Part shown: positions 37,140 to 47,512 of the stretch, in pieces | How the letters are laid out: the number at the start of each line of letters is the position of its first letter | How positions within the stretch are numbered: position 1 is the stretch's first letter | Assembly: GCA_003576535.1 (NCBI GenBank) | Contig: QXCQ01000209.1 | Span: forward strand, 20,871-84,870 | DNA: 64,000 bases | Direction: 5' to 3' | Source of the DNA: Nakamurella silvestris | GTDB taxonomy: Bacteria; Actinomycetota; Actinomycetes; Mycobacteriales; Nakamurellaceae | Notes under the pieces: model-generated | What the model saw: the letters and a program-made list of their open reading frames with translations, nothing else | Databases searched by the model: none | Told to the model about the DNA's origin: nothing | Made by a program: the position numbers and the translations under genes

Positions 37140-38371
37140 CAGCATCGGATCTGCAGGGGTGCCGCGCCCTCGGCCCGGATCGGGTGCACGATGTCCTGGT
37201 GCCCGAGCCCGTCGATCTGAGCGAGACCACCTTCGGCCGGAAGTGGATACCCGGAGCCCTGGTCGCGCAGGCGTTCACCATCTTCGCCGCCGCCGACCTG
37301 ATCACCTCCGGCATCAGCACCACCGCTGTAGTCCTCGGACTGCTGAACATGGTCGTCTACGGGGTCATGTACATCTACGGGGTCTACCGGGTGCTGATGG
37401 CCCCGCTCCGGATCCGGTGGGGCTTCCTGATCCTGATGCTGCTGGTGAGCACCCCCCTCTACTTCACCGCCGGGCCCTCGTTCAGCGGGCTCTGGACCTT
37501 CCTGGCAGTTGCCGCGCCGGTCCTGCTGACCTTCCGGCAGGGCATGCTCTTCAGCCTCGGGCTCGCGGCCGGGATGTTGGCCATCGAACGCGCCGCCGGC
37601 GCGGAACTGTCCTGGGAACTGGCCGTCACGATGGTGGCGCTGGCCCTGTGGATGTCGGCCTTCGTCGCCAACACCCGCCTGGCGGCGGAACTCCGGACCA
37701 CCCAGGCCGATCTCGCCGAGGCGGCGGTGGCCGCCGAGCGGGAGCGGATCGGCCGGGACCTGCACGACATCCTCGGCCATTCCCTGACGGCGATCACGGT
37801 GAAGGCGTCACTGGCCGGGCGGCTGCTCGGCCGGGACGATGTCGCCGCCCGCGCGGAGATCGCCGACGTCGAAGGTCTGGCCCGGCAGGCGTTGGCCGAC
37901 GTCCGGGCCACCGCCTCGGGTTTCCGGGACATCTCCCTGGCCGGCGAACTCGCCGTCGCCGGGGTGATCCTGCGGGCGGCCCGGATCGAGGCCCGCCTCC
38001 CCCAGGCCGTCGACGGTGTCGATCCGGCCGGCCGGGCCCTGTTCGGTTACGTGGTGCGCGAGGCGGTGACGAACGTGGTCCGTCACTCGCGGGCCCGTAC
38101 CTGCACGGTGACCCTGACCCCGCACTCGATCACCGTCATCGATGACGGGGTCGGCGGACAGGGATCCGGGCCGGACGGGTCGGGGCTGCTCGGGTCCGGG
38201 CTCCTCGGCCTCGGCGAGCGGGTGGCCGCCGCGGGTGGTGTGCTCACGGCCGGGCCCGAACCTGCCGGCGGTTTCCGGGTCGAGGTCGTGCTGCCCGAGA
38301 TACCCGGTCCTTCCCATCCCACCGCCGGTACGGACCCGGCGACGGCCTCCGCGGGTGTGGTGGCGACATGA
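37136..38371 (+). CDS. Membrane sensor histidine kinase (NarL-type, HisKA_3)
   Basis: Sensor of the two-component system linked to the ABC exporter. An N-terminal membrane domain of about five TM segments (residues about 40-175) senses the signal. The HisKA_3 box is AAERERIGRDLHDILGHSLTA with phospho-accepting His210. The ATPase domain has REAVTNVVRHSRA (N box), IDDGVGG and GLGERVAAAGG. The C-terminus is a short Pro/Thr/Ala tail. The ATG at 37136 overlaps the permease stop. The longer frame from 36305 is a shadow of the transporter genes. Confidence 0.93.
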   Translation: MTASDLQGCRALGPDRVHDVLVPEPVDLSETTFGRKWIPGALVAQAFTIFAAADLITSGISTTAVVLGLLNMVVYGVMYIYGVYRVLMAPLRIRWGFLILMLLVSTPLYFTAGPSFSGLWTFLAVAAPVLLTFRQGMLFSLGLAAGMLAIERAAGAELSWELAVTMVALALWMSAFVANTRLAAELRTTQADLAEAAVAAERERIGRDLHDILGHSLTAITVKASLAGRLLGRDDVAARAEIADVEGLARQALADVRATASGFRDISLAGELAVAGVILRAARIEARLPQAVDGVDPAGRALFGYVVREAVTNVVRHSRARTCTVTLTPHSITVIDDGVGGQGSGPDGSGLLGSGLLGLGERVAAAGGVLTAGPEPAGGFRVEVVLPEIPGPSHPTAGTDPATASAGVVAT

Positions 38372-38976
38372 TCAGGATCCTGCTGGCCGACGACCAGGCG
38401 TTGATCCGTGCGGCCTTCGCCGCCCTGCTCGGGCTCGAACCCGATCTCGCCGTGGTGGCCCAGGTGGGATCGGGTGACCTGGTGGTGGAGGCGGCGCTGG
38501 CCAGTGCTCCGGATGTGGCCCTGCTCGATGTGCAGATGCCCGGTCAGGACGGGATCGGTGCGGCGGCGGACCTGCGTCAAGCGGTGCCCGGCTGCCGGGT
38601 CATCATCCTGACCACCTTCGGTCGGCCGGGGTACCTGCAGCGGGCGATGGCGGCCGGGGCGAGCGGCTTCCTGGTGAAGGACGCCCCGCCGGAGCAGCTG
38701 ATCGACGCGATCCGCCGGGTGCACGCCGGACTTCGGGTGGTGGATCCGGTGCTGGCCGCGGAGAGCCTCAGCGTCGGGAGCTCACCGTTGACCACCCGGG
38801 AGGCCGAGGTGCTCGGCGCGGCGGCCGGGGGCGGCACGGTGTCCGAGCTGGCCCGCCGGTTGCATCTGTCCGAGGGGACCGTGCGCAACCATCTCTCGGC
38901 CGTCATCGGCAAGACCGGTGGGCGCAGCCGCGCGGATGCGGTGCGGGTGGCGACGGAGAACGGTTGGCTCGACTGA
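38368..38976 (+). CDS. NarL/LuxR-type response regulator
   Basis: Receiver domain with phospho-Asp54 (ALLDVQMPGQDG), acidic pair at the N-terminus (LADDQ) and a conserved Lys (LVKDAPPEQL), followed by a LuxR-type helix-turn-helix (LTTREAEVLGAAAGGGTVSELARRLHLSEGTVRNHLS, shown as its general extent). The 202-aa length is normal. The ATG overlaps the kinase stop (ATGA). It probably controls the exporter operon or a cell-envelope response, by analogy with LiaSR/DesKR-type systems. Confidence 0.94.
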   Translation: MIRILLADDQALIRAAFAALLGLEPDLAVVAQVGSGDLVVEAALASAPDVALLDVQMPGQDGIGAAADLRQAVPGCRVIILTTFGRPGYLQRAMAAGASGFLVKDAPPEQLIDAIRRVHAGLRVVDPVLAAESLSVGSSPLTTREAEVLGAAAGGGTVSELARRLHLSEGTVRNHLSAVIGKTGGRSRADAVRVATENGWLD

Positions 38977-39013
38977 GGCCGGAACCCTCGACCCGCCCAG
39001 CCCGTCCCGGTTT

Positions 39014-39075
39014 CCGCGCTCCTGCCCGACAATCGCGCGCGTTGCAGCGGGCGCGGACGTCGAGAGGGAGCGCGG
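39014..39075. repeat. Family-1 hairpin repeat, copy 2 (convergent terminator)
   Basis: Arms CCGCGCTCCTGCCCGACAAT... and ...ACGTCGAGAGGGAGCGCGG pair imperfectly, keeping the GACAATCGCGC/GCGCGGACGTC asymmetry of copy 1. It lies between the convergent ends of the response-regulator gene and rlmN, with the rlmN stop directly adjacent. Confidence 0.8.
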
Positions 39076-40197
39076 TTACTGCTGCTTGTCTTTCTCCGAG
39101 GCCGCCAGCTGCCCGCAGGCCGCGTCGATGTCCTGGCCGCGGGTGTCCCGGACGGTGCAGGTGACGCCCTGGGCCTGGACCCGCCGGACGAACTCGTCCT
39201 GCACGACCTTCGGGCTCGCGTCCCACTTGCTGCCCGGGGTCGGGTTCAGCGGGATCAGGTTGACGTGCACCAGATGCCCGAGGGCGTCCTTGAGCACCTT
39301 GCCGAGCAGGTCCGCCCGCCAGCCCTGGTCGTTGATCTCCTTGATCAGGGCGTACTCGATGGACACCCGGCGACCGGTGCGGTCGGCGTACCGACGGGCA
39401 CCGGCCAGCACCTCGGCGATCTTCCACCGCTCGTTGACCGGCACCAGGGTGTCGCGCAGTTCGTCGTCCGGTGCGTGCAGGCTGACGGCGAGCCGGACCT
39501 GCAGGCCCTCCTCGGTCAGCTTGTCGATCGCCGGCAGCAGACCGACCGTCGAGACGGTGATCGAGCGCGCGGAGATGCCCAACCCGCCCGGGTTGGGATC
39601 GGTGATCATCCGGACGGCCTGGAGCACCCGCTTGTAGTTCGCGAGCGGCTCCCCCATCCCCATGAAAACGATGTTGGACAGCCGACGCGGCTCACCGAAG
39701 GCGCCGTCCTTGGCCGCCGCGGCGGCCAGGCGCACCTGCTCGATGATCTCGCCGGCGGAGAGGTTGCGGTCCAGACCGCCCTGGCCGGTGGCACAGAACG
39801 GGCAGGCCATCCCGCAGCCCGCCTGTGAGGAGACACACAGGGTGACGCGGTCCTGGTAGGCCATCAGCACCGACTCGATGAGGGTGCCGTCATGGGCCCG
39901 CCACAGGGTCTTGCGGGTGTCGCCGGAGTCGGTGGCCATGCTGCGGACCGGGCTGAGCAGCTCCGGCAGCATCGCGTCGACGAACTCCTGCCGACCGGCC
40001 GAGGGCAGGTCGGACATCAGCTCGGCATCCCTGGTCAGGCCACCGAAGTAGTGCCGTGCCAGCTGATCTGCCCGGAAAGTGGGCTGGCCCAGGGCCTTGA
40101 CCGCTTCCTTGCGGGCGGCCGGATCGAGATCGGCCAGGTGGACGGGGGGCTTTCCGCGGCGAGGGGCGGTGAAGATCAGCGGCAGGGATTTCGTCAT
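39076..40197 (-). CDS. rlmN: 23S rRNA (A2503-C2)/tRNA (A37-C2) methyltransferase RlmN
   Basis: Radical-SAM enzyme that methylates C2 of A2503 in 23S rRNA and A37 in some tRNAs. The cluster motif is C128-GMA-C132-PF-C135, following LCVSSQAG. Other family segments are [16 protein letters not shown] and [15 protein letters not shown]; the second catalytic Cys is in [10 protein letters not shown] near the C-terminus. The 373-aa length is usual. The ATG at 40197 has only a weak upstream ribosome-binding stretch. It converges with the two-component operon across a family-1 hairpin. Confidence 0.95.
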   Translation of the reverse strand: MTKSLPLIFTAPRRGKPPVHLADLDPAARKEAVKALGQPTFRADQLARHYFGGLTRDAELMSDLPSAGRQEFVDAMLPELLSPVRSMATDSGDTRKTLWRAHDGTLIESVLMAYQDRVTLCVSSQAGCGMACPFCATGQGGLDRNLSAGEIIEQVRLAAAAAKDGAFGEPRRLSNIVFMGMGEPLANYKRVLQAVRMITDPNPGGLGISARSITVSTVGLLPAIDKLTEEGLQVRLAVSLHAPDDELRDTLVPVNERWKIAEVLAGARRYADRTGRRVSIEYALIKEINDQGWRADLLGKVLKDALGHLVHVNLIPLNPTPGSKWDASPKVVQDEFVRRVQAQGVTCTVRDTRGQDIDAACGQLAASEKDKQQ

Positions 40198-40309
40198 GGC
40201 CCGACGATTCTCCCACGTCGGTGAACGCGACCGCCACTTCCGCCGACCCGGTCACGCTCAGGGCCGGTCAGGTCCGACCGGGGGCAGGTCAAGCCGGTTC
40301 AGGGGCCGT

Positions 40310-41050
40310 TCAGGCCAGGCCGAGGGATTTCATCCGCTCCACGTGGCCGTGCTGCAGCCGACGGAAGAGCGCGCCGATCCCGGCGAGATCACCCGATCCG
40401 GTCGCGATCAGTTCGGCCAGCGCGTCCCGGTCGGCCACCACGTACTGCGCCTGGGTGAGCGCCTCGCCGAGCAGCCGCCGCCCCCAGAGGGCCAGCGGTC
40501 CGGCGATCTTCGGGTCCTCCTCGCAGGCCCGCCGCACCTCGCGGACCGCGAAAGCCGAATGCCCGGTGTCGGCCAGCACCTCGAAGACCAGGTCACGGGT
40601 GGCCGGATCGAGCCATTCGGCGATCTCCCGGTAGAAGTCCGCCGCCAGGCCGTCACCGACATGGGCCTTGACCAGCGATTCGAGCCAGGAGTGCGGGGCG
40701 GTGGAGTCGTGGAAGTCCTCGAGCGGTTTGCGGAAGGGGGCCATGGCCACCTCGACGTCGATCCCCCAGGAGCGCAGGTGCGCCGCCAGGGCGGAGAAGT
40801 GCCCCATCTCGGCGCTGGCCATCTGGGACAGGGCCACCCGGCCGGAGATCGTCGGTGAGCTGCGGGCGTCCAGCGACATCCGGTCGAAGGCGGAGAGTTC
40901 GCCGTAGGCCAGCACCCCGAGCAGGTCGATGACGGCGGGCGCTCCCGGAGCCGCGGCCGCCTTCACCCGGGTCGGAACCTGGTCCCCCCCGGTGGCGGAG
41001 CTGCCGTCGACCGTGTTCTCCCCGGTCGCCGTCGACCCTGACTCCGACAT
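40310..41050 (-). CDS. Ferritin-like (MiaE-like) domain protein
   Basis: A 246-residue cytoplasmic helical protein. The four-helix core carries ferritin-like pairs such as [36 protein letters not shown] and a late [13 protein letters not shown] and H residues at the expected spacing suggest a di-iron site. The sequence resembles the tRNA hydroxylase/ferritin-like group and the Rv3210c type. GGGAGGA four bases before the ATG at 41050 supports the start. It is divergent from the DEAD-box helicase gene; the same trio (ferritin-like, rhlE, Rv3212) occurs in mycobacteria. Confidence 0.85.
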   Translation of the reverse strand: MSESGSTATGENTVDGSSATGGDQVPTRVKAAAAPGAPAVIDLLGVLAYGELSAFDRMSLDARSSPTISGRVALSQMASAEMGHFSALAAHLRSWGIDVEVAMAPFRKPLEDFHDSTAPHSWLESLVKAHVGDGLAADFYREIAEWLDPATRDLVFEVLADTGHSAFAVREVRRACEEDPKIAGPLALWGRRLLGEALTQAQYVVADRDALAELIATGSGDLAGIGALFRRLQHGHVERMKSLGLA

Positions 41051-41392
41051 CGTTCCTCCCACACCTTCTCCGCACGCCTTCCGGCAGAACGGGATTCGCA
41101 CTTGCGGCAACCCGGTGAGCCTAGCCATCCCGGGGCTCCGCCACCACGTCGGCACGGCCCGGACGCAGATATGTCCTTGTGGGGCACACCGGACACGTAG
41201 ACTGGCAGTGACGAGCGACGCCACGAGGGCGTCGCGGCACTGTGCGCGCGTCACGGCGTGCCGGTCCCGCGTGAGTCCGCACCGTTCTTCTCGAAGAACC
41301 GGTCGATGGACCGAACCCGGGTATTCGGCACCGGCGAACCCAAAATCGCCCGAATGCCTTCGCGCGCAATTTCGCGAGGAAGGCTTCACCTT
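41051..41392. promoter_or_regulatory. Long structured leader of the DEAD-box helicase gene
   Basis: A 342-bp spacer between the divergent ferritin-like and helicase genes. TAGACT at 41199-41204 is a likely -10 box for the helicase, giving a leader of about 180 nt. The leader has hairpins, including GTTCTT/AAGAAC with a CTCG loop (41284-41299), and becomes less GC-rich near the start. Long 5' leaders are typical of cold- or RNA-regulated DEAD-box genes. Confidence 0.45.
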
Positions 41393-43141
<1,749 letters not shown>

Positions 43142-43187
43142 TTCTCCCTGAGCGTTCGTCGGCGGCAGCTGCCACAGCCAGATTGAG

Positions 43188-43193
43188 TAGGGT
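43188..43193 (+). promoter_or_regulatory. -10 box of the beta-propeller gene, probably leaderless
   Basis: TAGGGT lies 8 bp before the ATG at 43202, with no ribosome-binding site between. It gives this gene a promoter separate from the helicase gene. Confidence 0.55.
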
Positions 43194-43201
43194 CTTCAGA
43201 C

Positions 43202-44731
43202 ATGGTGTCGAAACGCCGCAGGCGGGACAGTGTTGTGGCGGCGGGCATCGCCGTGGTGCTCGTCGCCCTCACCGGCCTGGTGTTCGTGAACAGCGACGAG
43301 CGCCACCTGGAGCGCACGGTCGCTGCCGCCGGCACCCTGCCGTTGGCGATGAACCGCGCTCCCTCGTCCTTGACCGAGGCCTGGCGGATGGCGGTGCCGT
43401 CGCAGTTCGCGCCCGTCGTCTCCCCGAACGGCAGCGTCGTGACGGCCGACGACCACACCGTCGTCGGCTACGACGCAACCACCGGCGAAAAGCTCTGGGA
43501 CTACAGCCGTTCCAACATCCCGATCTGCGCCTTCGGCTCCGGTGACACCGAACCGGTGGCCATGACGGAGAGCGGCGGGGTGCGTGGTGTGCTGGTCGCC
43601 TACTCCAAGAGCGACCGCTGCACCGAGATCACCACGCTGAACCCGCAGACCGGCGACCGGTCCAAACAGCGCACCGTCGAGGACGAGCTCAACTCCCAGG
43701 TGGCCTTCGGCGGCCCGTACGCCGGGTTCATCGGGCCGACCCTGATCGAGCTCTGGCGGTTCGATCTGGTGCGCACCATCCAGTACGGCGACCAGCCGAC
43801 CCCGACGAAGTCGGGCACCAAGCACCTGGGCTGCCAGTTCAACGACATCGCGATCGCCGACAAGCAGTTCGCCACCATCGAGCACTGCACCAACTCCGGC
43901 GGCAACGCCCAGCTGGTGGTCAACTGGGCAGACCCGGACTCCGCCCCGCCGGCGGACACCAAGGGGTGGGACAACTTCAAGTTCGAGCCCCGTGGCACCG
44001 TCGACCTCGGTGCCCCGGACGCCCGGTTGCTGGCCATCACCCCGGACAACATCGCGGTCCTGGTGGGCGGAGCCACCCCCGAGATCGTCGTCTACGGCAT
44101 GGTCGAGCCCGATCCCGTCGACGAAACCACCACGGGTGAGGCCGCTCCCACCACCACCAGCACCTCCGATGCCCCGGACCCCGATCCAGTGCTCACCGAG
44201 ATCTCGCGCAAGGCAGTGGATGTCGACGATGCCGATATCTCCTCCATCACCTCCCGGGTCACCCCGGCGACCATCGACGGTGACGACCGCTACAGCGTCA
44301 TCGGCGACACCCTGGTCGCCGTCAGGGGTTCCGACCTGGCCGAGTCCTGGACGCTGAGCGGGGTTCTCGGGACCGTCGCGGTGGTCGGCAGCGACCTGCT
44401 GGTGCCGGTCGAGGCCGGGATCGCGGTGGTGGACTCCTCGACCGGGTCGATCAAACGGACCTTGGACCTGGACCGTGGCGGCTACAGCGGCCCGGTGGAC
44501 GTCCACACGGCCGGCTCCGTGGTCGTCGAGACCAGGGGTTCGGAGGTGGTCGCCTTCGCGACCACCGACGGTGTCGCCACCACTACCACCACCTCCGAGC
44601 CGCTGCTGCCGGGTGCAGAGGGGAACGGTACGGCCGGTCGGACCTCGGCGGAGCGGACCACCGGGGCCACCTCCACCGCGAGCACCACTGCTCCGGCGTC
44701 CTCCGGGGCGACCACCACCGGCGGGGCCTGA
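43202..44731 (+). CDS. Membrane-anchored PQQ-like beta-propeller protein (Rv3212-like)
   Basis: A 509-residue protein with a basic N-terminus, one transmembrane anchor (about 11-30, VVAAGIAVVLVALTGLVFV) and an extracytoplasmic part with repeated beta units such as DDHTVVGYDATTGEKLWDYS and AGIAVVDSSTGSIKRTLDLD, the pattern of PQQ-like repeats. A Thr/Pro/Ala-rich tail ends it. The neighbouring helicase and ferritin-like genes match the mycobacterial Rv3210c-Rv3211-Rv3212 order, supporting homology with the alanine/valine-rich Rv3212. The role is unknown; envelope protein quality control or binding is possible. Confidence 0.8.
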   Translation: MVSKRRRRDSVVAAGIAVVLVALTGLVFVNSDERHLERTVAAAGTLPLAMNRAPSSLTEAWRMAVPSQFAPVVSPNGSVVTADDHTVVGYDATTGEKLWDYSRSNIPICAFGSGDTEPVAMTESGGVRGVLVAYSKSDRCTEITTLNPQTGDRSKQRTVEDELNSQVAFGGPYAGFIGPTLIELWRFDLVRTIQYGDQPTPTKSGTKHLGCQFNDIAIADKQFATIEHCTNSGGNAQLVVNWADPDSAPPADTKGWDNFKFEPRGTVDLGAPDARLLAITPDNIAVLVGGATPEIVVYGMVEPDPVDETTTGEAAPTTTSTSDAPDPDPVLTEISRKAVDVDDADISSITSRVTPATIDGDDRYSVIGDTLVAVRGSDLAESWTLSGVLGTVAVVGSDLLVPVEAGIAVVDSSTGSIKRTLDLDRGGYSGPVDVHTAGSVVVETRGSEVVAFATTDGVATTTTTSEPLLPGAEGNGTAGRTSAERTTGATSTASTTAPASSGATTTGGA

Positions 44732-44734
44732 CCG

Positions 44735-45604
44735 GTGCCCGCGTCGTCGGCGTCGAACCAGCTGGCGGCCCACCCGGGTGTCCGGGTGGAGTACCCCGGC
44801 CCCTTCGGTCCGCTGGCCGCGCTGCGGGCCCCCGCCGCCGCGCCCGTCGGGACCGCACTGCTGGTGCCCGGGTACACCGGTGCCAAGGAGGACTTCGTCC
44901 CGATCCTGGCCGGACTGGCCGAGGCCGGATTCACCGCCGTCGCGGTGGATCAACCCGGCCAGTACGAGTCCCCCGGGTCCGGGAACGAGGACGACTACGA
45001 CCCGCTGATCCTGGGTGCTCAGATCGCCGAACTCGTCCGACGGATCCGCAGCGAGGAACCCGGCCCGGTGGTGCTGCTCGGGCATTCCTTCGGCGGTCTG
45101 GTTTCCCGTGGGGCAGTTCTGGCCGGGGCACCGGTGGCCGGGCTGACCCTGCTGTGCTCGGGCCCGGCCGGTTTCGTCTCGGGCAGCAGGCTGGAGGCCC
45201 TGCACGCCGCCGAGCCGATCTTCCGCGCCGAGGGCAAGGAATCGGTGTTCGCCTACCGGGAGGCACTCACGGTCGCTCTGCGCGGCGCTCCCCCGGACGA
45301 GCTGAAGAACTACCTGCGGCAACGGTTCCTGGCCTCGTCCTCGGCCGGGTTGCTGGGGATGGCCCGGTACCTGCGCACCGAGCCGGACCGGACCGCGGAG
45401 CTGGCGGCCACCGGGGTGCCTGTCAGCGTCGTCAGCGGTCGGAACGACGACGCCTGGCCGCACGAGGCACAGGCGACCATGGCCCGGACCCTGGGCACCT
45501 CATTGGTGATCGTGGAACAGGCCGCGCACTCCCCCGCCGTGGAGAACCCGGCCGGACTGTTGGACGTGCTGCTGCCGACCTGGACCCGTTGGCTCCACCG
45601 CTGA
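44735..45604 (+). CDS. Alpha/beta hydrolase
   Basis: A 289-residue cytoplasmic hydrolase. The oxyanion region is LLVPGYTGAKED, the nucleophile elbow GHSFGGLVSRG, the acid in SGRNDDAWP and the His in EQAAHSPAVENP, so the triad is complete. The GTG start is only 3 bp after the stop of the beta-propeller gene, so they are co-transcribed. The family includes esterases, lipases and C-C hydrolases; the substrate is unknown. An inverted repeat follows at 45611. Confidence 0.88.
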   Translation: MPASSASNQLAAHPGVRVEYPGPFGPLAALRAPAAAPVGTALLVPGYTGAKEDFVPILAGLAEAGFTAVAVDQPGQYESPGSGNEDDYDPLILGAQIAELVRRIRSEEPGPVVLLGHSFGGLVSRGAVLAGAPVAGLTLLCSGPAGFVSGSRLEALHAAEPIFRAEGKESVFAYREALTVALRGAPPDELKNYLRQRFLASSSAGLLGMARYLRTEPDRTAELAATGVPVSVVSGRNDDAWPHEAQATMARTLGTSLVIVEQAAHSPAVENPAGLLDVLLPTWTRWLHR

Positions 45605-45610
45605 CAGACC

Positions 45611-45669
45611 CTCCCGCGAGTGGACTGCTGCACCCCGGTTTCTGGGGTGCAACAGTCCACTCGCGAGGG
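45611..45669. terminator. Long hairpin between convergent genes
   Basis: 26-bp arms (45611-45636 and 45644-45669) match at 23 of 26 positions around a 7-nt loop; inner 16 bp include GAGTGGACTG...CAGTCCACTC. It lies between the hydrolase gene (plus) and the proline-rich membrane gene (minus). An A-tract follows on the plus strand. Confidence 0.7.
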
Positions 45670-45680
45670 AAAAAATCAGG

Positions 45681-46343
45681 TCAGGACCACCAGCTCCACC
45701 AGAGCACCACCAGCACCCCGAGGATGACGGCCACCGCAGCTGCACCCCGGACGCCAGCGCCCACCGACCGGCGGCGCAGCAGCCGGGTGGACTCCCCGGC
45801 CGCCCCGACCAGCAGTTGGGCGATGATCTGCCCGGTCCCCGGGCCGTAGGACTCGTCCAGACCTGTGCCGCTGCGCATCGCCGGCACCACGAACTTCATC
45901 ACCAGCATGGCGATCCCCAACAGCAGCACACCGGCGGACAACAGCCCGGCCGTGGCCGTCAGGAACCGGACGGCCCGGCCGTCCACGGCGGTGCCCTCCG
46001 CACCTGGTGCGGCTCCATCCGGACCGTCCTGGGGCGCGGCCCCTCCGGCGGCGTCGAACCGCAGCGCGGGCATGATCGTCGTCGGTGTCGGTTCACGCCG
46101 CTCCTCGACCGGAGCGCGGCCGACCACTGTCGGATCCTCGGATCCCTGCGGGTTCTGTCGGTGCTGCGCCGTCGGACCCTGCGTCGGGGGACCCTGTGCC
46201 GGCGGGCCCCAGGACTGCGGGCCCGATTGGGCCGCCGGCCCCGGCCCGACCTCTGCGCCCGGCTGGGGCGCCGGGTACACGCGGGCATCCACCCGGGGAA
46301 TCTGTTCGGTGGGCTGCTCGGAGCCCTCGCCGGGAATCGTCAC
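45681..46343 (-). CDS. Proline-rich two-helix membrane protein
   Basis: A 220-residue protein coupled to the upstream PHP gene by a GTGA overlap. The N-terminal 100 residues are Pro/Gln/Gly-rich (PAQGPPTQGPTAQ repeats). Two hydrophobic segments follow (LTATAGLLSAGVLLLGIAMLVMKFVV and GAAAVAVILGVLVVLWW) separated by a polar loop. I do not recognise the family. The long frame to 47240 is a shadow of the PHP gene. Co-expression with the PHP protein suggests a shared but unknown process. Confidence 0.75.
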   Translation of the reverse strand: MTIPGEGSEQPTEQIPRVDARVYPAPQPGAEVGPGPAAQSGPQSWGPPAQGPPTQGPTAQHRQNPQGSEDPTVVGRAPVEERREPTPTTIMPALRFDAAGGAAPQDGPDGAAPGAEGTAVDGRAVRFLTATAGLLSAGVLLLGIAMLVMKFVVPAMRSGTGLDESYGPGTGQIIAQLLVGAAGESTRLLRRRSVGAGVRGAAAVAVILGVLVVLWWSWWS

Positions 46344-47206
46344 CACTGCACCCCGATGGGCTCGACCACACCGGAACTCGTCTCGATGATCCGGGCAAGG
46401 GATTCGGCCGAGGTCCGCTCCTGACCGAGTTCCAGGGTCTTGTTGTGCCCGTGGTAGTCCGAGGAGCCGGTCACGATGAGATCGAGGTCGGCGGCCACCC
46501 CGAGGAGTTCGGCCCTGGTGTCCTCGTCCTGGTCCGGGTGGCGCACCTCGATGCCGGAGAGACCACGTTCCTTCAGCTGGGCGATCCGCTCCGGGGTCAG
46601 CACCGAGCGCGCACCCCGCGACCACGGGTGGGCCAACACACTCACCCCGCCGGCGGCGGAGATCATCGACACCGCGGCGTCCAGGTCGGTGTCCTGTTTG
46701 TGCACGTAGTACTTGCCGCGACCGGCGAGATAGCCGGCGAAGGCCTCCGTGACGGAGCCGACCAGGCCGGCCTCGACCAGGGCGCGGCCGATGTGCGGCC
46801 GCCCCACGGGCGCTCCGTCGGCGATCGCCAACACCCGCTCGGGGGTGATCGGGACACCGTCGGCGTTCATCTTCGCCACGATGGCCAGACCACGCCCCCG
46901 GCGCTCGGCGACGAGCCTGGCCTGCTCGGCCATGATCGCCGGATCTGCCGGGTCGAAGAGGTACCCGAGCAGGTGCACACTCATCGTTCCGCCCTCGGCG
47001 CGGGCGAGCTGGGTGGAGAACTCCGAACCCCGGATCAGCCCGAGGCCCTCCGGCAGGGTCTGGGCGGCCTCGGCCCAACCGGCGGTGGTGTCGTGGTCGG
47101 TCAGCCCGACGACATCGAGGCCGGCAGCCGCGGCGGCGGCCACCAGGGCGGCCGGGGTGTCGGTCCCGTCGGAACACGAGGAATGGGTGTGCAGGTCGAT
47201 ACGCAT
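46340..47206 (-). CDS. PHP-domain phosphoesterase
   Basis: A metal-dependent phosphoesterase of the PHP superfamily (YciV-like, RNase AM/3',5'-nucleotide phosphatase type). The start MRIDLHTHSSCSDGTD has the first HxH, followed by LTDHDTTAGW, GSEFST, the conserved PHIGRALVEAG and late SSDYHGHN. Length 288 aa. The ATG at 47206 is preferred to the longer 315-aa reading because the family begins at MRIDLHTHS. Its stop overlaps the downstream membrane gene (GTGA). It is divergent from corA. Confidence 0.9.
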   Translation of the reverse strand: MRIDLHTHSSCSDGTDTPAALVAAAAAAGLDVVGLTDHDTTAGWAEAAQTLPEGLGLIRGSEFSTQLARAEGGTMSVHLLGYLFDPADPAIMAEQARLVAERRGRGLAIVAKMNADGVPITPERVLAIADGAPVGRPHIGRALVEAGLVGSVTEAFAGYLAGRGKYYVHKQDTDLDAAVSMISAAGGVSVLAHPWSRGARSVLTPERIAQLKERGLSGIEVRHPDQDEDTRAELLGVAADLDLIVTGSSDYHGHNKTLELGQERTSAESLARIIETSSGVVEPIGVQW

Positions 47207-47512
47207 CACCACCCATCCTTCCTGATGTTCCGGGCAGCACCGAACCGCCGCACCCGAGGTGTCATCGTGATGTCCCCTGACGGCCACCGGAGCGGCGTAG
47301 GTTGTCCAGGGGCCACGGTGCTCATCGTCCTGCCGGGGTTCCCCGAAGGGCCGATGACGGAGGTCGAACGATCACTGCACCGGCTTGCCATGTCAGTACA
47401 GACGTTCCACCGCTGAGCTGGTTGACCCTCAAACGGTTGGCCCTCGACCTGCGGTTGGCACCAGACCGCCAGGGGTAGCAGTTCACCGACGGCCGTGCGA
47501 AAGGGAGTGACC
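47207..47512. other. Divergent PHP/corA spacer
   Basis: 306 bp containing promoters for both genes. No Mg2+-riboswitch-like conserved sequence or strong hairpin is recognised. A short open frame at 47271-47416 has no ribosome-binding site and no convincing protein. Several CGACC/GGTTGGC-type repeats occur between 47415 and 47465. Nothing more can be supported. Confidence 0.5.

Noticed and set aside
47207..47512. Mg2+ riboswitch upstream of corA
   Set aside because: No conserved M-box or mgtA-type elements are visible; only a weak set of GGTTGGC-type repeats is present.
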